Assembly: GCA_037176885.1 (NCBI GenBank)
Contig: JAWWNJ010000133.1
Coordinates: forward strand, 62,001-126,000
Direction of reading: 5' to 3'
Length of the DNA: 64,000 bases
Origin: Favolaschia claudopus
Taxonomy: Eukaryota; Basidiomycota; Agaricomycetes; Agaricales; Mycenaceae
Part shown: piece after piece, positions 49,417 to 59,959 of the stretch
How the letters are laid out: every line of letters starts with the position of its first letter
How positions within the stretch are numbered: the stretch's first letter is position 1
Translations under genes and position numbers: made by a program
The notes under the pieces: generated by a model
The model's database searches: none
The model's input: only the letters and a program-made list of their open reading frames with translations
Told to the model about the DNA's origin: nothing

Positions 49417-51153
49417 CTGGCATATACTCGCCCACTCTCATCTAAGTATTCCGCTCGCCAGGACTCACCCATGGCGATCGTGACAAGTTCCCTGGATCCA
49501 ACTAACTCGTCGAGCAATTCCACAACGCACTCATCGCTTCCCCGCACCTGCGTCTCACCGCTGGCCCTCAAGAAGCTATCCCAAAACGCTCGAGAAATTG
49601 TTCAGCATTATCAAGCCTCCTTCACGTGAAGACTCAAGCTCTCCGAGTCGTGATGGCAATCGCAGAAATTCGAGCACCTAACGCTCCCGCAGCCCAGTCT
49701 CACACGTACATTTCCTTCCTTGCTTCCATTCGCCGCCTCATAATCCCTAACCGTCGCGTGAGTATCATATATGTGGGTGTATGGGAGGATCCAGCTGGAC
49801 GGTAGATGCTAACGCCCCATACTGTATTTCCTTCGAGCTATCCGAGGTGGAGGCTTTTCATATCGACGCGGGTTTACCGATCCGTTGGGATCTCATGGGG
49901 TGTTTCAATGCGATTCAAGTACTCGACGGTGTGTTTATGCTCATTCTCTTCATTCGTCTTCCCTCTCAAATACTCGTTGTTATAATTACAGATGAACCCA
50001 CCCACCCTCGACGTCCCCAAGATCGTTCCCGCCCTCCGCACGACCGCATCCTGTCAGCGCATCCGCCACGGGGGCGTAAACAGATACGATTGAATCCCAC
50101 CGAAGATACATACAAACACCACTTTCACTTTCGCAACTTCTTTCAGACGATGCAAGCGTTTTCAAGTCCATACTATCCGGCCGCAGCTTCAACACGATCA
50201 TCATTATCGCCAAGTGCCAGCTTGATGGCGGCTTGATGGCGTTTCGAGCGAAATGCTCGTCGAGGATGTGGCGGCTTGGTTGAGTTTGAGTTTGATGTGA
50301 TGCGGGTACCGGCGTTGGAGAACAGCTTTATTTCCGAGGTTGGCTGGAGGTTGGTTGGGGTAGGGTGGGAGAAGGTGAGCGAGCAAGCCCGCCTGCGTTG
50401 ATTGCGTATCTTGAGAATCGTTTTCTTTTCTTCGCCTCTTTTAATTTGGGCAGTTTCGCGCTGTCTGGGTTGGGTATTCGGTATTCCGGGGAGTTACAGG
50501 CCGATCGGCGATGGCGGGTGAGTGGATGCATTATTCTACTGTGGATGATGTCTGTCGGAGTTTTAGCTCACGATTTCGGTAGGAGTTGGTGGATGGATTG
50601 TGATGTGTTGCCAATCGAGGTACGCCGCATTGTAGCGAGTTCTTCACTTGCGAAGCTCAACCTCGTTGTCCTGTTCGTTTGCCTTGCAGTGTGTAATTTG
50701 ATCACCGCTTCGCTCGAAAGCTTGCACTTTCTCTAATCTACCACCTAGAGAGAATCGTCTTCAAGTTGACGATCGATTTCGGAGGTTTTGACGCAAAACT
50801 GAAAGGATTGAACTGCTCAGTGAGTGAGGTTTTGTTTCTTTTCTTTCTCCTGGAATAATTATATTGGAAACTGAAGCGTCCTTCACCGTACGTACGCGTA
50901 TTGTGAACTGCCTATCAATTCTCGTGTGGAACACCTTTTTTCAATTCGAACTTCAATTCGAGACGGCGCCAGGGATCCATTTCGTTTGTGGTACGCGCTT
51001 CTATGAGACTTGTGGAGAAATTTAGCGGAGGTGAGGTCGATAATGACTGGGACTTTCAAATGCTGATCGAGTATAGTTGGCCAGAATTTGAATTCAACAT
51101 CGAACCGAGGCCTTGTTTCTTGTCTAGTCAATGCGAAGGGAGATACTATAAGC
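49417..51153. other. Interval without a supported gene
   Basis: Open frames at 49781-50236 and 50365-50736 have some natural-looking composition, but I could not link them with splice sites or recognise a family. Confidence 0.35.
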
Positions 51154-51230
51154 GCTTGCGACGGTGGTCTGTATCTGCATTCAGTTCCATGAACCTAAGA
51201 GGTTGGCCCGTTCGATTCGGGATCCCAGGC
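51154..51230 (+). ncRNA. tRNA-like family copy
   Basis: GCTTG and CAGGC can pair (one G-T), GACGGTGGTCTGTATC stands for the D-like part, and the T-arm is CCCG-TTCGATT-CGGG. Five Ts follow near 51252. This copy carries CATTCA in the third-stem position, as in the minus-strand group. Confidence 0.45.
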
Positions 51231-51434
51231 ATGCCCATTGTTCTTTCTCACTTTTTGTGCACATTATTGAGTGTGTAGGTCCGCATCCGATTGTCAAGAT
51301 ATTTGAGTTGTCGGCAATTTAAGTAAGGGAATTTAACACCATCCATGACGATTGGATTTGAAGACGACACCTCAGACTTGGACAACTGGAAATGGATAAC
51401 TCTAAATCGCTGTGCGGGACAGATCTTAGAGAAG

Positions 51435-51532
51435 CTTGGTAGCGGTGGTCCGCACCTTTCCCCCGTTCTGGAAATTCTGCGGCGAATACGAATACAGCAG
51501 TGAGGTCCGCCCGTTCGATTCGGGCTACCAAG
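51435..51532 (+). ncRNA. tRNA-like family copy, well preserved
   Basis: CTTGGTA and TACCAAG form a perfect 7-bp stem, GCGG-TGGT-CCGC is the small hairpin, ACCT and AGGT close a loop of about 45 nt, and the T-arm is CCCG-TTCGATT-CGGG. Six Ts at 51564-51569. Confidence 0.55.
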
Positions 51533-51770
51533 TCTGGTCAAGAAACTTGATTAGGATGGTGCTTTTTTGGGATTCATTTTCGTTCGATTTGGAAGGAAAG
51601 GCGGGATAGTTGAGTATGTTCGAAAATTCAGATTTGCACTGTGTTGAAAAGCTAGAACAAGCAACTCTGTAATTCAAGTCAAAATACCGAATCGAGGAAC
51701 AACTTGGTCTTGAATTCTGAATCGAGCAACGCGTTAGTATCTTATTGAGCCGACGGGTATATGGGAAGCG

Positions 51771-51858
51771 CTTGGGAGCGGTGGTCCGTACCTTCTTTCA
51801 GTACACATCGTTTTGTGAATGAAGACAGAAGGTGAACCTGTTCGATTCGGGTCCCAAC
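51771..51858 (+). ncRNA. tRNA-like family copy
   Basis: TTGGGA/TCCCAA acceptor, GCGGTGGTCCGT D-like part, and a 7-bp third stem ACCTTCT/AGAAGGT closing a 30-nt loop; T-arm CCTG-TTCGATT-CGGG. Seven Ts at 51885-51891. Confidence 0.55.
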
Positions 51859-52107
51859 CATGTTTGGAACGTTTCGGAGTTAACTTTTTTTCTTCTCCTT
51901 CTTTTGAATTTTTCCCTTCAAAATATTCAGTCCCGTTCATGATATCAGGGTTCGATCAACTCAACAAGATGGAGATTGGCAGACAAGAGCCGAAATGATC
52001 AACTTCGGACTCACGCCGGTGAAATTGCTGCTAATAATGATAGTGAGTCAGTAGTAAATCTCTGAGCGAATACTGTGGGCCCGGGGTAAAGAGATCATTC
52101 AAGAAGC

Positions 52108-52193
52108 CTTGGTAGCGGTGGTCCGCCCCTCTTCCTAGTTCTTGGGGATCGATAGGGTCAGTGAGGTGCGCCCGTTCGATTCGGGATGCCGAG
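52108..52193 (+). ncRNA. tRNA-like family copy
   Basis: CTTGGTA pairs with TGCCGAG over 7 bp using two G-T pairs; GCGG-TGGT-CCGC; third stem CCCTC/GAGGT; T-arm GCCCG-TTCGATT-CGGGA. Five Ts at 52218-52222. Confidence 0.55.
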
Positions 52194-52460
52194 TTTCGCT
52201 TGTCAACATGTGCGTGCTTTTTGGTGGGATTGAGCTAATACGTTCACAGTGCTGGATTCAGTCTAGGTTTGAATGTTTATATTATGAAATTTGCAGATCT
52301 TTGCCATGGGGCCGGGGAGAGAGTCGAAAGGGAACGGAGATATCGATAGAGTTACTTATAAATGACTGCACGATTTTTAATTCAATTCGAACTGGAAAGT
52401 ATGACTGACTGACTTGCCTACAGAAATCTCGATTCCAACAATACTACTCGGCGATTGTGG

Positions 52461-52569
52461 ATTGGTCGGACAATTTGGTCCACGTCTTCGCAGCATTGCG
52501 ATGCAGCTGATTCCAGCAATACTACTTACATTCTTGAAGAGATAATCACCCGTTCGATTCGGGAGCCGG
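52461..52569 (+). ncRNA. tRNA-like family copy, diverged
   Basis: The T-arm CCCGTTCGATTCGGG and ten Ts at 52598-52607 are clear. The 5' half is changed (CAATTTGGTCCACGTCTTC), and its boundary is approximate. Confidence 0.35.
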
Positions 52570-52873
52570 GTTCGCGTTGCAATCTACTGGTGATCGGTTT
52601 TTTTTTTGGTTGTGTTGCCCGGTGAAGGCTGAAGTACTTGACTTCGATATGTTGTAGGGTTGCTCGGATGAGGTGGAAATTTGAACACAGCGAGGGTTGG
52701 ATAGATTTGTGTTGCATAATAGTATATGATGACTGTTTGAAATTTTGCGGTTTCAGGTCCAGGGTTGGTCAACGGAGCTTCAGACTAGCTATAGTAAGAT
52801 ATTGATAGTGGCGAGTGGGAGTGGGAGATTTGAAGTCAGAAGGCATAGTTCGCCTGTGGAAGATTCGGCAAAG

Positions 52874-52963
52874 CTCGGTTGTGGTGGATGGTCCACATCT
52901 TCACAAAATCCGAGTCGTCGCATTCAAATTGTCGAAGATTGCCCGTTCGATCCGGGGTCCGGG
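52874..52963 (+). ncRNA. tRNA-like family copy
   Basis: CTCGG/CCGGG acceptor, GTGGTGGATGGTCCAC in place of the small hairpin (a longer, fully paired stem GTGG...CCAC), T-arm CCCG-TTCGATC-CGGG. Nine Ts at 52984-52992. Confidence 0.45.
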
Positions 52964-53142
52964 TATGCGCTGTCTACAATCAGTTTTTTTTTGCCCTCTC
53001 ACTAGTACCTACAATAGTGTTGTCCCGTTGACGTTCAAGTTGAGTTCACGATTGGTTTATTTTTCTTTTCCTCCTTTTTCTTTGTGATCGCCGTGGTGGG
53101 TCCGTTGTTGGTATGGGGTTCACTGGACGTGCTTGAGGGAAG

Positions 53143-53232
53143 CTTGGTAGCGGTGGACCGCGCCTTGGCCGAATTAAACTTAATTTCGGAGACTTAGAAC
53201 TGGAGATGTCCCGTTCGATTATGGATGCCGAG
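53143..53232 (+). ncRNA. tRNA-like family copy
   Basis: CTTGGTA/TGCCGAG acceptor and GCGG-TGGA-CCGC hairpin are kept. The T-arm is damaged (CCCGTTCGATTATGG), and no T run of five or more follows closely, so this copy is probably silent. Confidence 0.4.
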
Positions 53233-53302
53233 CCTGACCACGAGGAAACATGGACTCAGTGATGCCTGTAGAGCGGACAAGGAGAGACAAAAGAGAAGCT
53301 AG

Positions 53303-53392
53303 CTTGGTAGCGGTGGTCCGCAACCTTCCTCAGTTACGAGTTTGAACATTGTCCCATCCGTGAGGTGCGTCCGTTCGATTCGGACTTCCAAG
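53303..53392 (+). ncRNA. tRNA-like family copy
   Basis: CTTGGTA pairs with TTCCAAG at six of seven positions; GCGG-TGGT-CCGC; third stem ACCT/AGGT; T-arm GTCCG-TTCGATT-CGGAC with a perfect stem whose sequence differs from the other copies. Five Ts at 53420-53424. Confidence 0.55.
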
Positions 53393-53492
53393 TTTGATTT
53401 ACTGCCTCGAGGACGATGGTTTTTGCGCTTTTTCTCGTGGTTTTTGTGCGTTACTTATATTTGTAGTGCAAAATGAGACGAGGCTCACTTTG

Positions 53493-53618
53493 GATGGTTG
53501 GTAGCGGAGGGTCACGACACTCAGAGAGCGAATCGCGTTCGACTTGGGATTCAGATCGGACAACGCTGAGCGTATCAGACTGTTGTGGCCCCGATCCTGT
53601 TCGATTCTGGATAGAGCC
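53493..53618 (+). ncRNA. tRNA-like family remnant
   Basis: GGTTGGTAGCGGAGGGTCACG resembles the 5' half, and TCCTGTTCGATTCTGGATAGAG resembles the T-arm and 3' end, but the spacing is larger and the stems are broken. Confidence 0.3.
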
Positions 53619-53942
53619 GTTTGCGGTAGTTGCGAGATTTTTTTGCGTCGTGCAGTAGGGGTCGGGTCGAATCAACTGGAAGATGGTAGTCATGTAGAGT
53701 TGCAATTCTAAATCTGTATTTTGGTGAATTATTCAACGTTAAGTTCAAATTGTAACACGTCCAAGCTTACTGTTTAAGCTTTTAAGGATTCGGCAGAATT
53801 GAATGAAGTTTCGAAGTAGTCAAATTCTTTTCAACCCGTGACCCAGGAGGTGGTGCGGTGGATGAGCGACGCGGTTCTGTACGAGCTGTACGATACCTCG
53901 TTCAAGTTGTGACTGAGCTTCCTAGATAATGATGTGGCTCCC

Positions 53943-53968
53943 TTCCTGTTCGATTCAGGTCTGAGCCC
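53943..53968 (+). ncRNA. tRNA-like family remnant (3' part)
   Basis: CCTG-TTCGATT-CAGG is a perfect T-arm. The 5' half could not be placed with confidence, although GGTGGTGCGGTGG near 53849 may belong to it. Confidence 0.3.
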
Positions 53969-54513
53969 TGCTTGAGTATCTTCATATTGTTTTGGCCTTT
54001 CTCCCTTTATGTAATTGAGGCAATGAACGAATGAAAAAGTAAAGTGGGTTTGGTAGCTCTGTTGATTTGATCAAGGATTTATTAACGTGTTGGAGCTTAC
54101 AGATCCAGCGGAATTAATATTGAATAGTACGTTTTGGAAGGAAGATCCAGGGCAAAGTAATTAATAGGTAAGGCCTTAAAATGGGCGGCTGACGAAATCT
54201 TTGGCCGATTTGTACGACGGGAAAAAATTTGAAAACAGAACGCGATGACGCGTTGTTGTTGTCTATGTACGCGATTGATATTGATGATCCATTGATGTGG
54301 TGCCACGTTTCTCCGGCGCAGTCATCCGCACGACTCCGCTTTCAAGTCGCCGTCCTCTCACTCATTCTCCCTTCCCACTCGTCATCGACACTCCTTGCCA
54401 GCCTTATCCTACCCTCAACACACCAATAATCCCCATCAACTCCTCTCGGACCTGATAACCTCGCCACACAAAAACTTAACAAAAACCCCCCCAAAACCAA
54501 AGCCAAAACCAAA

Positions 54514-57500
54514 ATGGGCACGACGCAAAGCACCCTCTCCTCCCCAGAAACGCTCCTCACAGCCGCGGCGCTCGTCGTCGGCGGGGCTGTCGCTGTTGGG
54601 TACACCGTCTCTGCCTCCACTTCTTCTTCGTCTCCTTCCGGGGCGGCGGCGGGCGAGGAGGCTAAGAGCAAGAGCAAGAAGAAGAAAGGCGGGAAGGAGG
54701 GGGCGGTGGGGTTCTTGCCTGTGCCTTCGACCCCTGGCCCCGACGCGGCGTCGACACCCGAGGCTCCCCAGGGGAAGCAAAAATCAAAACGCAAGGACAC
54801 CAATAAACTCACCTCGTCCTCCTCGCCGGCCGACTCGACCCCGCTCCCCACGGCACCAGCACCCTCCTCCTCCCTCCCGGGCACGTTCGCAGACGAGCTC
54901 GACGCCGACGCGCAGGACTCGAAACCGAAGGTGAAGGCGCATTCGAAGAAAGATGGGAAGGAGAAGCGAAGGAAGGGCGTTGCGACTCCCACCGCTCCTA
55001 CTTCTACTACGGCTGCGGCTACTCCCCACGAGGTCGGCACGCCTACACCGACGCCGCCTGCCTCCGTACCCGCCTCCGTACCCGCCTCTGTCTCCGTGGC
55101 TGCGTCGACGGCGGGGAAGAAGAAGTCGAAGGGGAAGAAGAAGGTGGCGTCTTCTGCCTCCACCTCTTCTGCACAAGCGGCGGCGGGTGGGGAGAGCACG
55201 GACGACGGGTGGACGCGCGTCGGGCCTTCTCTTGCTGGGCGTGCGGGAGGAGGGGGAGGGGATACCACGACGAGTACCAGTGCGAGCCAGCCGCCTAGTC
55301 TTAGTGTCACCGAAGAGGAGGAGGAGGAGGAAGCTGTTGGAGTGGAAGAGGACGAAGAGGAAGAGGCGGAGGAGATCCCGTTGCCTGGTATGCGCGTCAA
55401 GAATGGAGCAGGGATAAGGGACCGGCCGCCGAAGCGGCCTCTGGCGGAGAGGTTGTTGCCGAAGGGGAGGAAGACGGGGGTGGATGAGTGAGTGTGTTCT
55501 TCCTCCTTCATTGATTTGTTTTGTTTTTCGTCTTCGTCGTTTCGCTTTCTTCGTTCTTTCTCTCTGCTTTCTACGTACTTTGACTCCCTCCCTCCCTTCC
55601 CATTTCGGCCGCGACCCGACTTGGCTCCCTGTCCCCACTCGAGCCAATCGAATTGGCGTTCGTCTCTGGTTGCTACGCGTCCTCACCATGTGGGCCTCGT
55701 CTGTCTCGTGGGTGACGCTAAACGCACGGGCTCTCGTCTTGCCTTGGATCTCGTCTCGATCTTCCAATGTTCTCGTACCTTTTCGCATCATCGTAGCGTT
55801 TCCTTGGCTCGCTCACAAAATGTGGCTTTCTCCTTGTCTCCATATTCTCCATTTCTTCTTATTCTTCGTTCTCGAGACTTCCCTGATTTCCTTTCTCGAT
55901 TCTCACTGTGTCCATCCACGAGCGGGGAGGCTGAGGGTTTGGGGCTTCGGCAGCGCACTGCATGTACGCCGTCGAAGCATCGCAGACACCCAACTCGACA
56001 TCGGCGTGGACTTTCTTCTTCCTATGCATTCGCTGTCGTGCCACGTCACTCAGCTGGGGCTTTTTTCAGTCTTGCTGCCTTGTCTTCTTTTGGCCCTTCG
56101 CCGGGCATTCACATTGGGCCTCTACCTATGGTTACTTGCCATGGGTTTGCCCGCCTTGTCGTACCCCGCCCGCTGTTTCTGTAGAAACAAGGAGGGTTTG
56201 CGGTGGTGCGCCACGGGGGGTATGGATGGGACGGTATCATCGTCTTCTTTCTTCCGAGTAGTTGAAGAAGGTGATATGAGAGGCGGACGGCACCTACCCC
56301 TCGTCATGCACAGACGAGAACGGTGGCGATGGTCTGGCTGACGTCCTTGCCTTTCGCTTTTACTTCCCCTTCTCCGTTGGTCGTCTAGTCCCCGCTTCTC
56401 TGTTCGCATTCTATCTTGGCTCATTACCGTCGATTGCATCGAATCTTTGCCTCCGTTTTTCCTCCTAGCCTTTCCTATGGCCGTTCTTTCTCCTCCAAAA
56501 CTTCGTTCTTCTCTTCTTCCTCCTTCATGTTCTCCCCTATTTCTGCCTGTATCTACTTCGTTCCATGAGGCGAGGGGACCGTCTGTCTTCTTCTACTTGG
56601 TTCTTCGTCCATCGTGCTTTCCTCCCCCGCCTCGCCGTCTTTGTATCCTCGCTCGCCGTCCCGCGGGTTGTTGCCGCTGGGGGTGTGTTATGTACGTGCC
56701 TGGGGAGGTTCGAGCGAGGTTATCTCTTTCAGCGGCCCACGCTGGAGGTAGGCATGCGAGAGGGGTGCCCGGACTGCACTTACATTCTGCATCCGCTCGT
56801 CATTCGTTGGCCGATGGTCTAGTTAATGACTCGGACTTCGTTCTCCTCTCCGCTGGTCGTCAAGTCGCTTTTTTATGCGTCCATACATCCTCTCCTCATC
56901 TTCCTTTCTCTCCCACTTTTCCTACCTTGCTCGACTGTCGTTCTTTCTTCTCCCTCCCCTTCGTCTTTTTCCTTCCTTCACTTCCTTCTTCCTTCTTCCC
57001 TTCACTCTCTCCCCCGTCGCTCGAATATTCCACTGACTCCGCTTTCTTTTTATCTTATACAGCATGCTCCCCGCCTCCTCCCCCGACTACCCCGCTCTCG
57101 CGCGCGTCATGCGCGTCGTCCCGGGGTCGTCATCTTCTAACCCCGGTCGTCAGCAACAAGACGAAGATACAGACGACGCGGAGACATCGGGACATGATGA
57201 TCCCCTCACAGACGCGGAGGTGCAAGCGGCATTGAGGGCGGTGGACGAGGCGGACGAGATGGAGCGGGAGCGCCGGGGAGGGGTTAGTGGTGGGGAAGGT
57301 GGGGAGGAGCGGGAGGAGGAGGGAGAGTGGGGGTTCGTGCCTGTCAGGCGGAAGGGGGCTGGTGAGTGTTTTTCTATGCCCTCTTTATCTTTTCTCTCGA
57401 GTTTCTTTGCGTCGTCGTCCTTGGGGTGTCGAGATAGGTGTGCGACGGCGGCGGGGTCGGTCGTTGTTGGTACGACTAACCGCGTTTTCTTGTTTTTTCT

Positions 57501-58839
57501 CCGCTGCCTACCTCGACGATGGCGGGGCCCGTCGTTTCTGACGTTGTGGAGCTGCCGAGCGGGGTGTCTGCGTTCTCGCTCGCGTCGTGCCCTGGATCGG
57601 GTCGTGATGGGTGGATGTCGCCGTCTCTGGGGCTTGGGGTGTGAGCTGCGATACGATGGGTGACCTCGGGACGGGGGGATGAGGAGGTCGATCGTGATAC
57701 CGATAACGCGGAAGGCGGGTGTTTTGACGTCTGCGCAGGCGTGGATGGCTTGATCGAGGGATGGGCGTCATCCCGGGGGTATCTTGGTGGGAGGAGACGA
57801 GATAACGCGAGACGAGACGCGAGATCCCGGCGTGCGTCCGCATAACGTATGGTATGGCGGTATTGCCTGGTTTGCAGTCGCGAGGCAAGGTGTAGAGGGG
57901 GCGGGTAAAGGCGGCGGGGATGTTCTTGATGATCGGCCGCCGAGTATTGTGCTCGTCGTGGGGTCCTTGTGTATATGAGCTCGAGACGAGCGTGTTCCTT
58001 CGTTCTCGAGTGTCGAGGAGGTGATTTGTACGCAGCCGTATGACGAGCGTCTTGACGGGCGATGGCGACTCGGGGATCGGCGCAACTGGCGGTGCAGGCA
58101 TCGCCGTCTTAACCCTATCGCCTGCGAGGGCTCATTCATGCCTGGGCGCAGCGTCATTGTCGCCGTCTCGCCATCGCTCTTGGGCTAACTCTCTTTTTGT
58201 TTCTCTTTCTCCCACTTCATGCTCTCTCCAACGCAAAGCACTTACCCTTCCTTCACAGCGCAATCCCGCCCCGCAGGCGCTTCGTCTTCCTTCAGCGGTA
58301 GCACACCTTCAGGTGGGTCGCCTCCTCTTCCTCCTCGTCTCTCTTCCCAACTCACTAACACCGTCACCTCAGGCTCCGGCACCGGTGCGCAGTCCAAGAA
58401 AAACGCCAAGAAGCGGGAGGCGGCGAAGGCTGCCAAGGCGGCGCAGGAGGAGGCGCAGAAGGCTGCGTTGAAGGCGCATCGGAGGGCGTTGGAGGCGGAG
58501 AGGATGAAGGGTGAGTGGTTCTTCCTTACTTTGAGCTTCGTGGGCGTGTGGTTCGAAGGAAAGACGTGCGCGCAGATTGAGGCAAGGCGGCTGTGGATTC
58601 GCAGGGGATGGACTAGTGCCTCCTCATCTCGCCTTGCTGGACGGAGCTCCTCCCCGCATCCGCGCCGACCCTTACCCCGATCCTCTCCATGATCATTCTA
58701 CTCCGTTTCCTACCGCCACTAACTAAACCCACATACGACAGCCCAATCACAAGCCGCCAGCAAGGCGTCTAATAACAATAAAGTCGGTGGGGGGATGACG
58801 GCGAGCGTGGATGCGGGTGGGAGGCTGGTTTGGGATTGA
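54514..58839 (+). CDS. Membrane-anchored Lys/Glu/Ser-rich protein with two very long introns
   Basis: The start MGTTQSTLSSPETLLTAA leads into a hydrophobic helix (LVVGGAVAVGYTV, residues about 18-30), then long Lys/Ser/Ala/Glu-rich low-complexity sequence with DDGWTRVGP and ending PLAERLLPKGRKTGVD. Exon 1 (54514-55487) joins 57063-57361 in phase (GA+C gives Asp) across a GTGAGT...ACAG intron of 1575 nt. Exon 2 contains PDYPALARVMRV and GEWGFVPVRRKG and joins 58259 in phase across an 897-nt intron. After that come a 60-nt in-frame intron with a CTAAC branch site, a Lys/Ala coiled-coil-like stretch (KKNAKKREAAKAAKAAQEEA) and the end GGGMTASVDAGGRLVWD, stop at 58837-58839. The small exon near 58576-58613 is the least certain. 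An ER or mitochondrial-surface protein is possible; function unknown. The first frame could also end at the TGA at 55489-55491 as a separate gene. Confidence 0.65.
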
Positions 58840-59959
58840 TATTGATTGAGGTCCAGCAACGCCGGGTCCGGCGGGCGAGGAGGATTCATGCATTCGTGCG
58901 TCCGTACCGAGTTTCCGAATATGGAGGCGGAGGAATGAAAGCCACAAAAAAACAATCAGTTATTACATATCGATAAATACAGTACTTTATTTTAGTTTTC
59001 CTTTCGTTTGTACCGTTCTCTTCTTGCATTTTTCATTTCTTTCTTTCGTTCTTTGGCATGTTTTCTTGGATACTACATACAGCTACACTACTAGATATTC
59101 GTCGATTATTCGCTCTGAATTTGGAGAAATCGCACATCGTGTGGTTGGTCTTCATCCTGACCTGAAATTCAGTTGAGATGAGGAACATAATGGCCGCCTG
59201 GCGAAATGGCATCGCGTCTGACTATGAGACATGGTTTCGCGCGGCTTATAATCAGGAGATTGCAGGTTCGACCCCTGCGGTGGTCATGGGTTTCTGTTAC
59301 CGAAATTTTTTATTGTTTCATAGTAGTACATTCATTGCTCCGGCCCCCTCACCTTTTTTCTTTTTTCCCCTCAGTCCGACTTCACTACCGACAAGCTCGC
59401 TGTTTCTGAATCTACAATGTACCCATACTCCAGACAACATCTGTATATGCCGACCAAGCTCGTGATCAAAGCAAAGCCATGCTATTTATGATACAAATGC
59501 AAATGCGGTCGACTCGAAATTTGTTGCTTTGTGTGTTATGTACAGGTATGTACTCGTATATGAATAGGAAGATAGTAAAGAGCGTGCTGTGACGATGATA
59601 GAGTAAAGTAGAATAGAATAGCGAGTGGTCTAAGTTAACAATTTGTACGAAGGAAGCGGTGGTGGTATGTATGATTCCAAGTTATCGTGTGAGGGAATTG
59701 TATTGTACTGTGAGAGCGCTGGACGATGGGATGCGGGTGGTGAGATGCTGGATGGGATATGTGCGAGCGAGACAAAGAGATGATGCGCAGATACAAAGCA
59801 AAGCAATGCGACGTGGAGCGAGTGAGCGATGGTTAAGGGTGGGGTAAGATAGATAGATAGGATAGATAGCAGACGGTGGTAGTGGTAGGATCGTCATAGA
59901 CGATAGATGGAGGAAGCGAAGCGAGACACTGCTGACCGAAACGAAAGAGTCAAAGAAAC
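58840..59959. other. Intergenic interval around the tRNA
   Basis: Besides the tRNA at 59192-59285 nothing is supported. Confidence 0.4.
59192..59285 (+). tRNA. tRNA gene with intron, anticodon ambiguous
   Basis: Acceptor GGCCGCC/GGTGGTC, D-arm GCGA/TCGC, anticodon stem TCTGA/TCAGG, T-arm GCAGG-TTCGACC-CCTGC and T6 near 59306 make a complete cloverleaf. The anticodon loop holds about 23 extra bases. Cutting at the usual 37/38 site gives anticodon ATG, which is not expected in a nuclear genome. Cutting just after position 31 or 32 gives a loop CTTATAA and anticodon TAT (Ile). Identity is left open. Confidence 0.75.

Noticed and set aside
49781..50736. C-terminal half of the decayed F-box-like gene
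   Set aside because: Similarity to the intact protein was too weak to claim by eye.
54342..55511. 389-codon open frame antisense to the exon at 54514
   Set aside because: Mirror of a GC-rich, low-complexity coding exon; the sense frame has a start, a membrane helix and matching downstream exons.
55484..57235. Long plus-strand frames (285 and 262 codons) in the first long intron
   Set aside because: Phe/Leu/Ser-rich composition from C/T-rich DNA, no conserved motif; the intron model keeps phase exactly.
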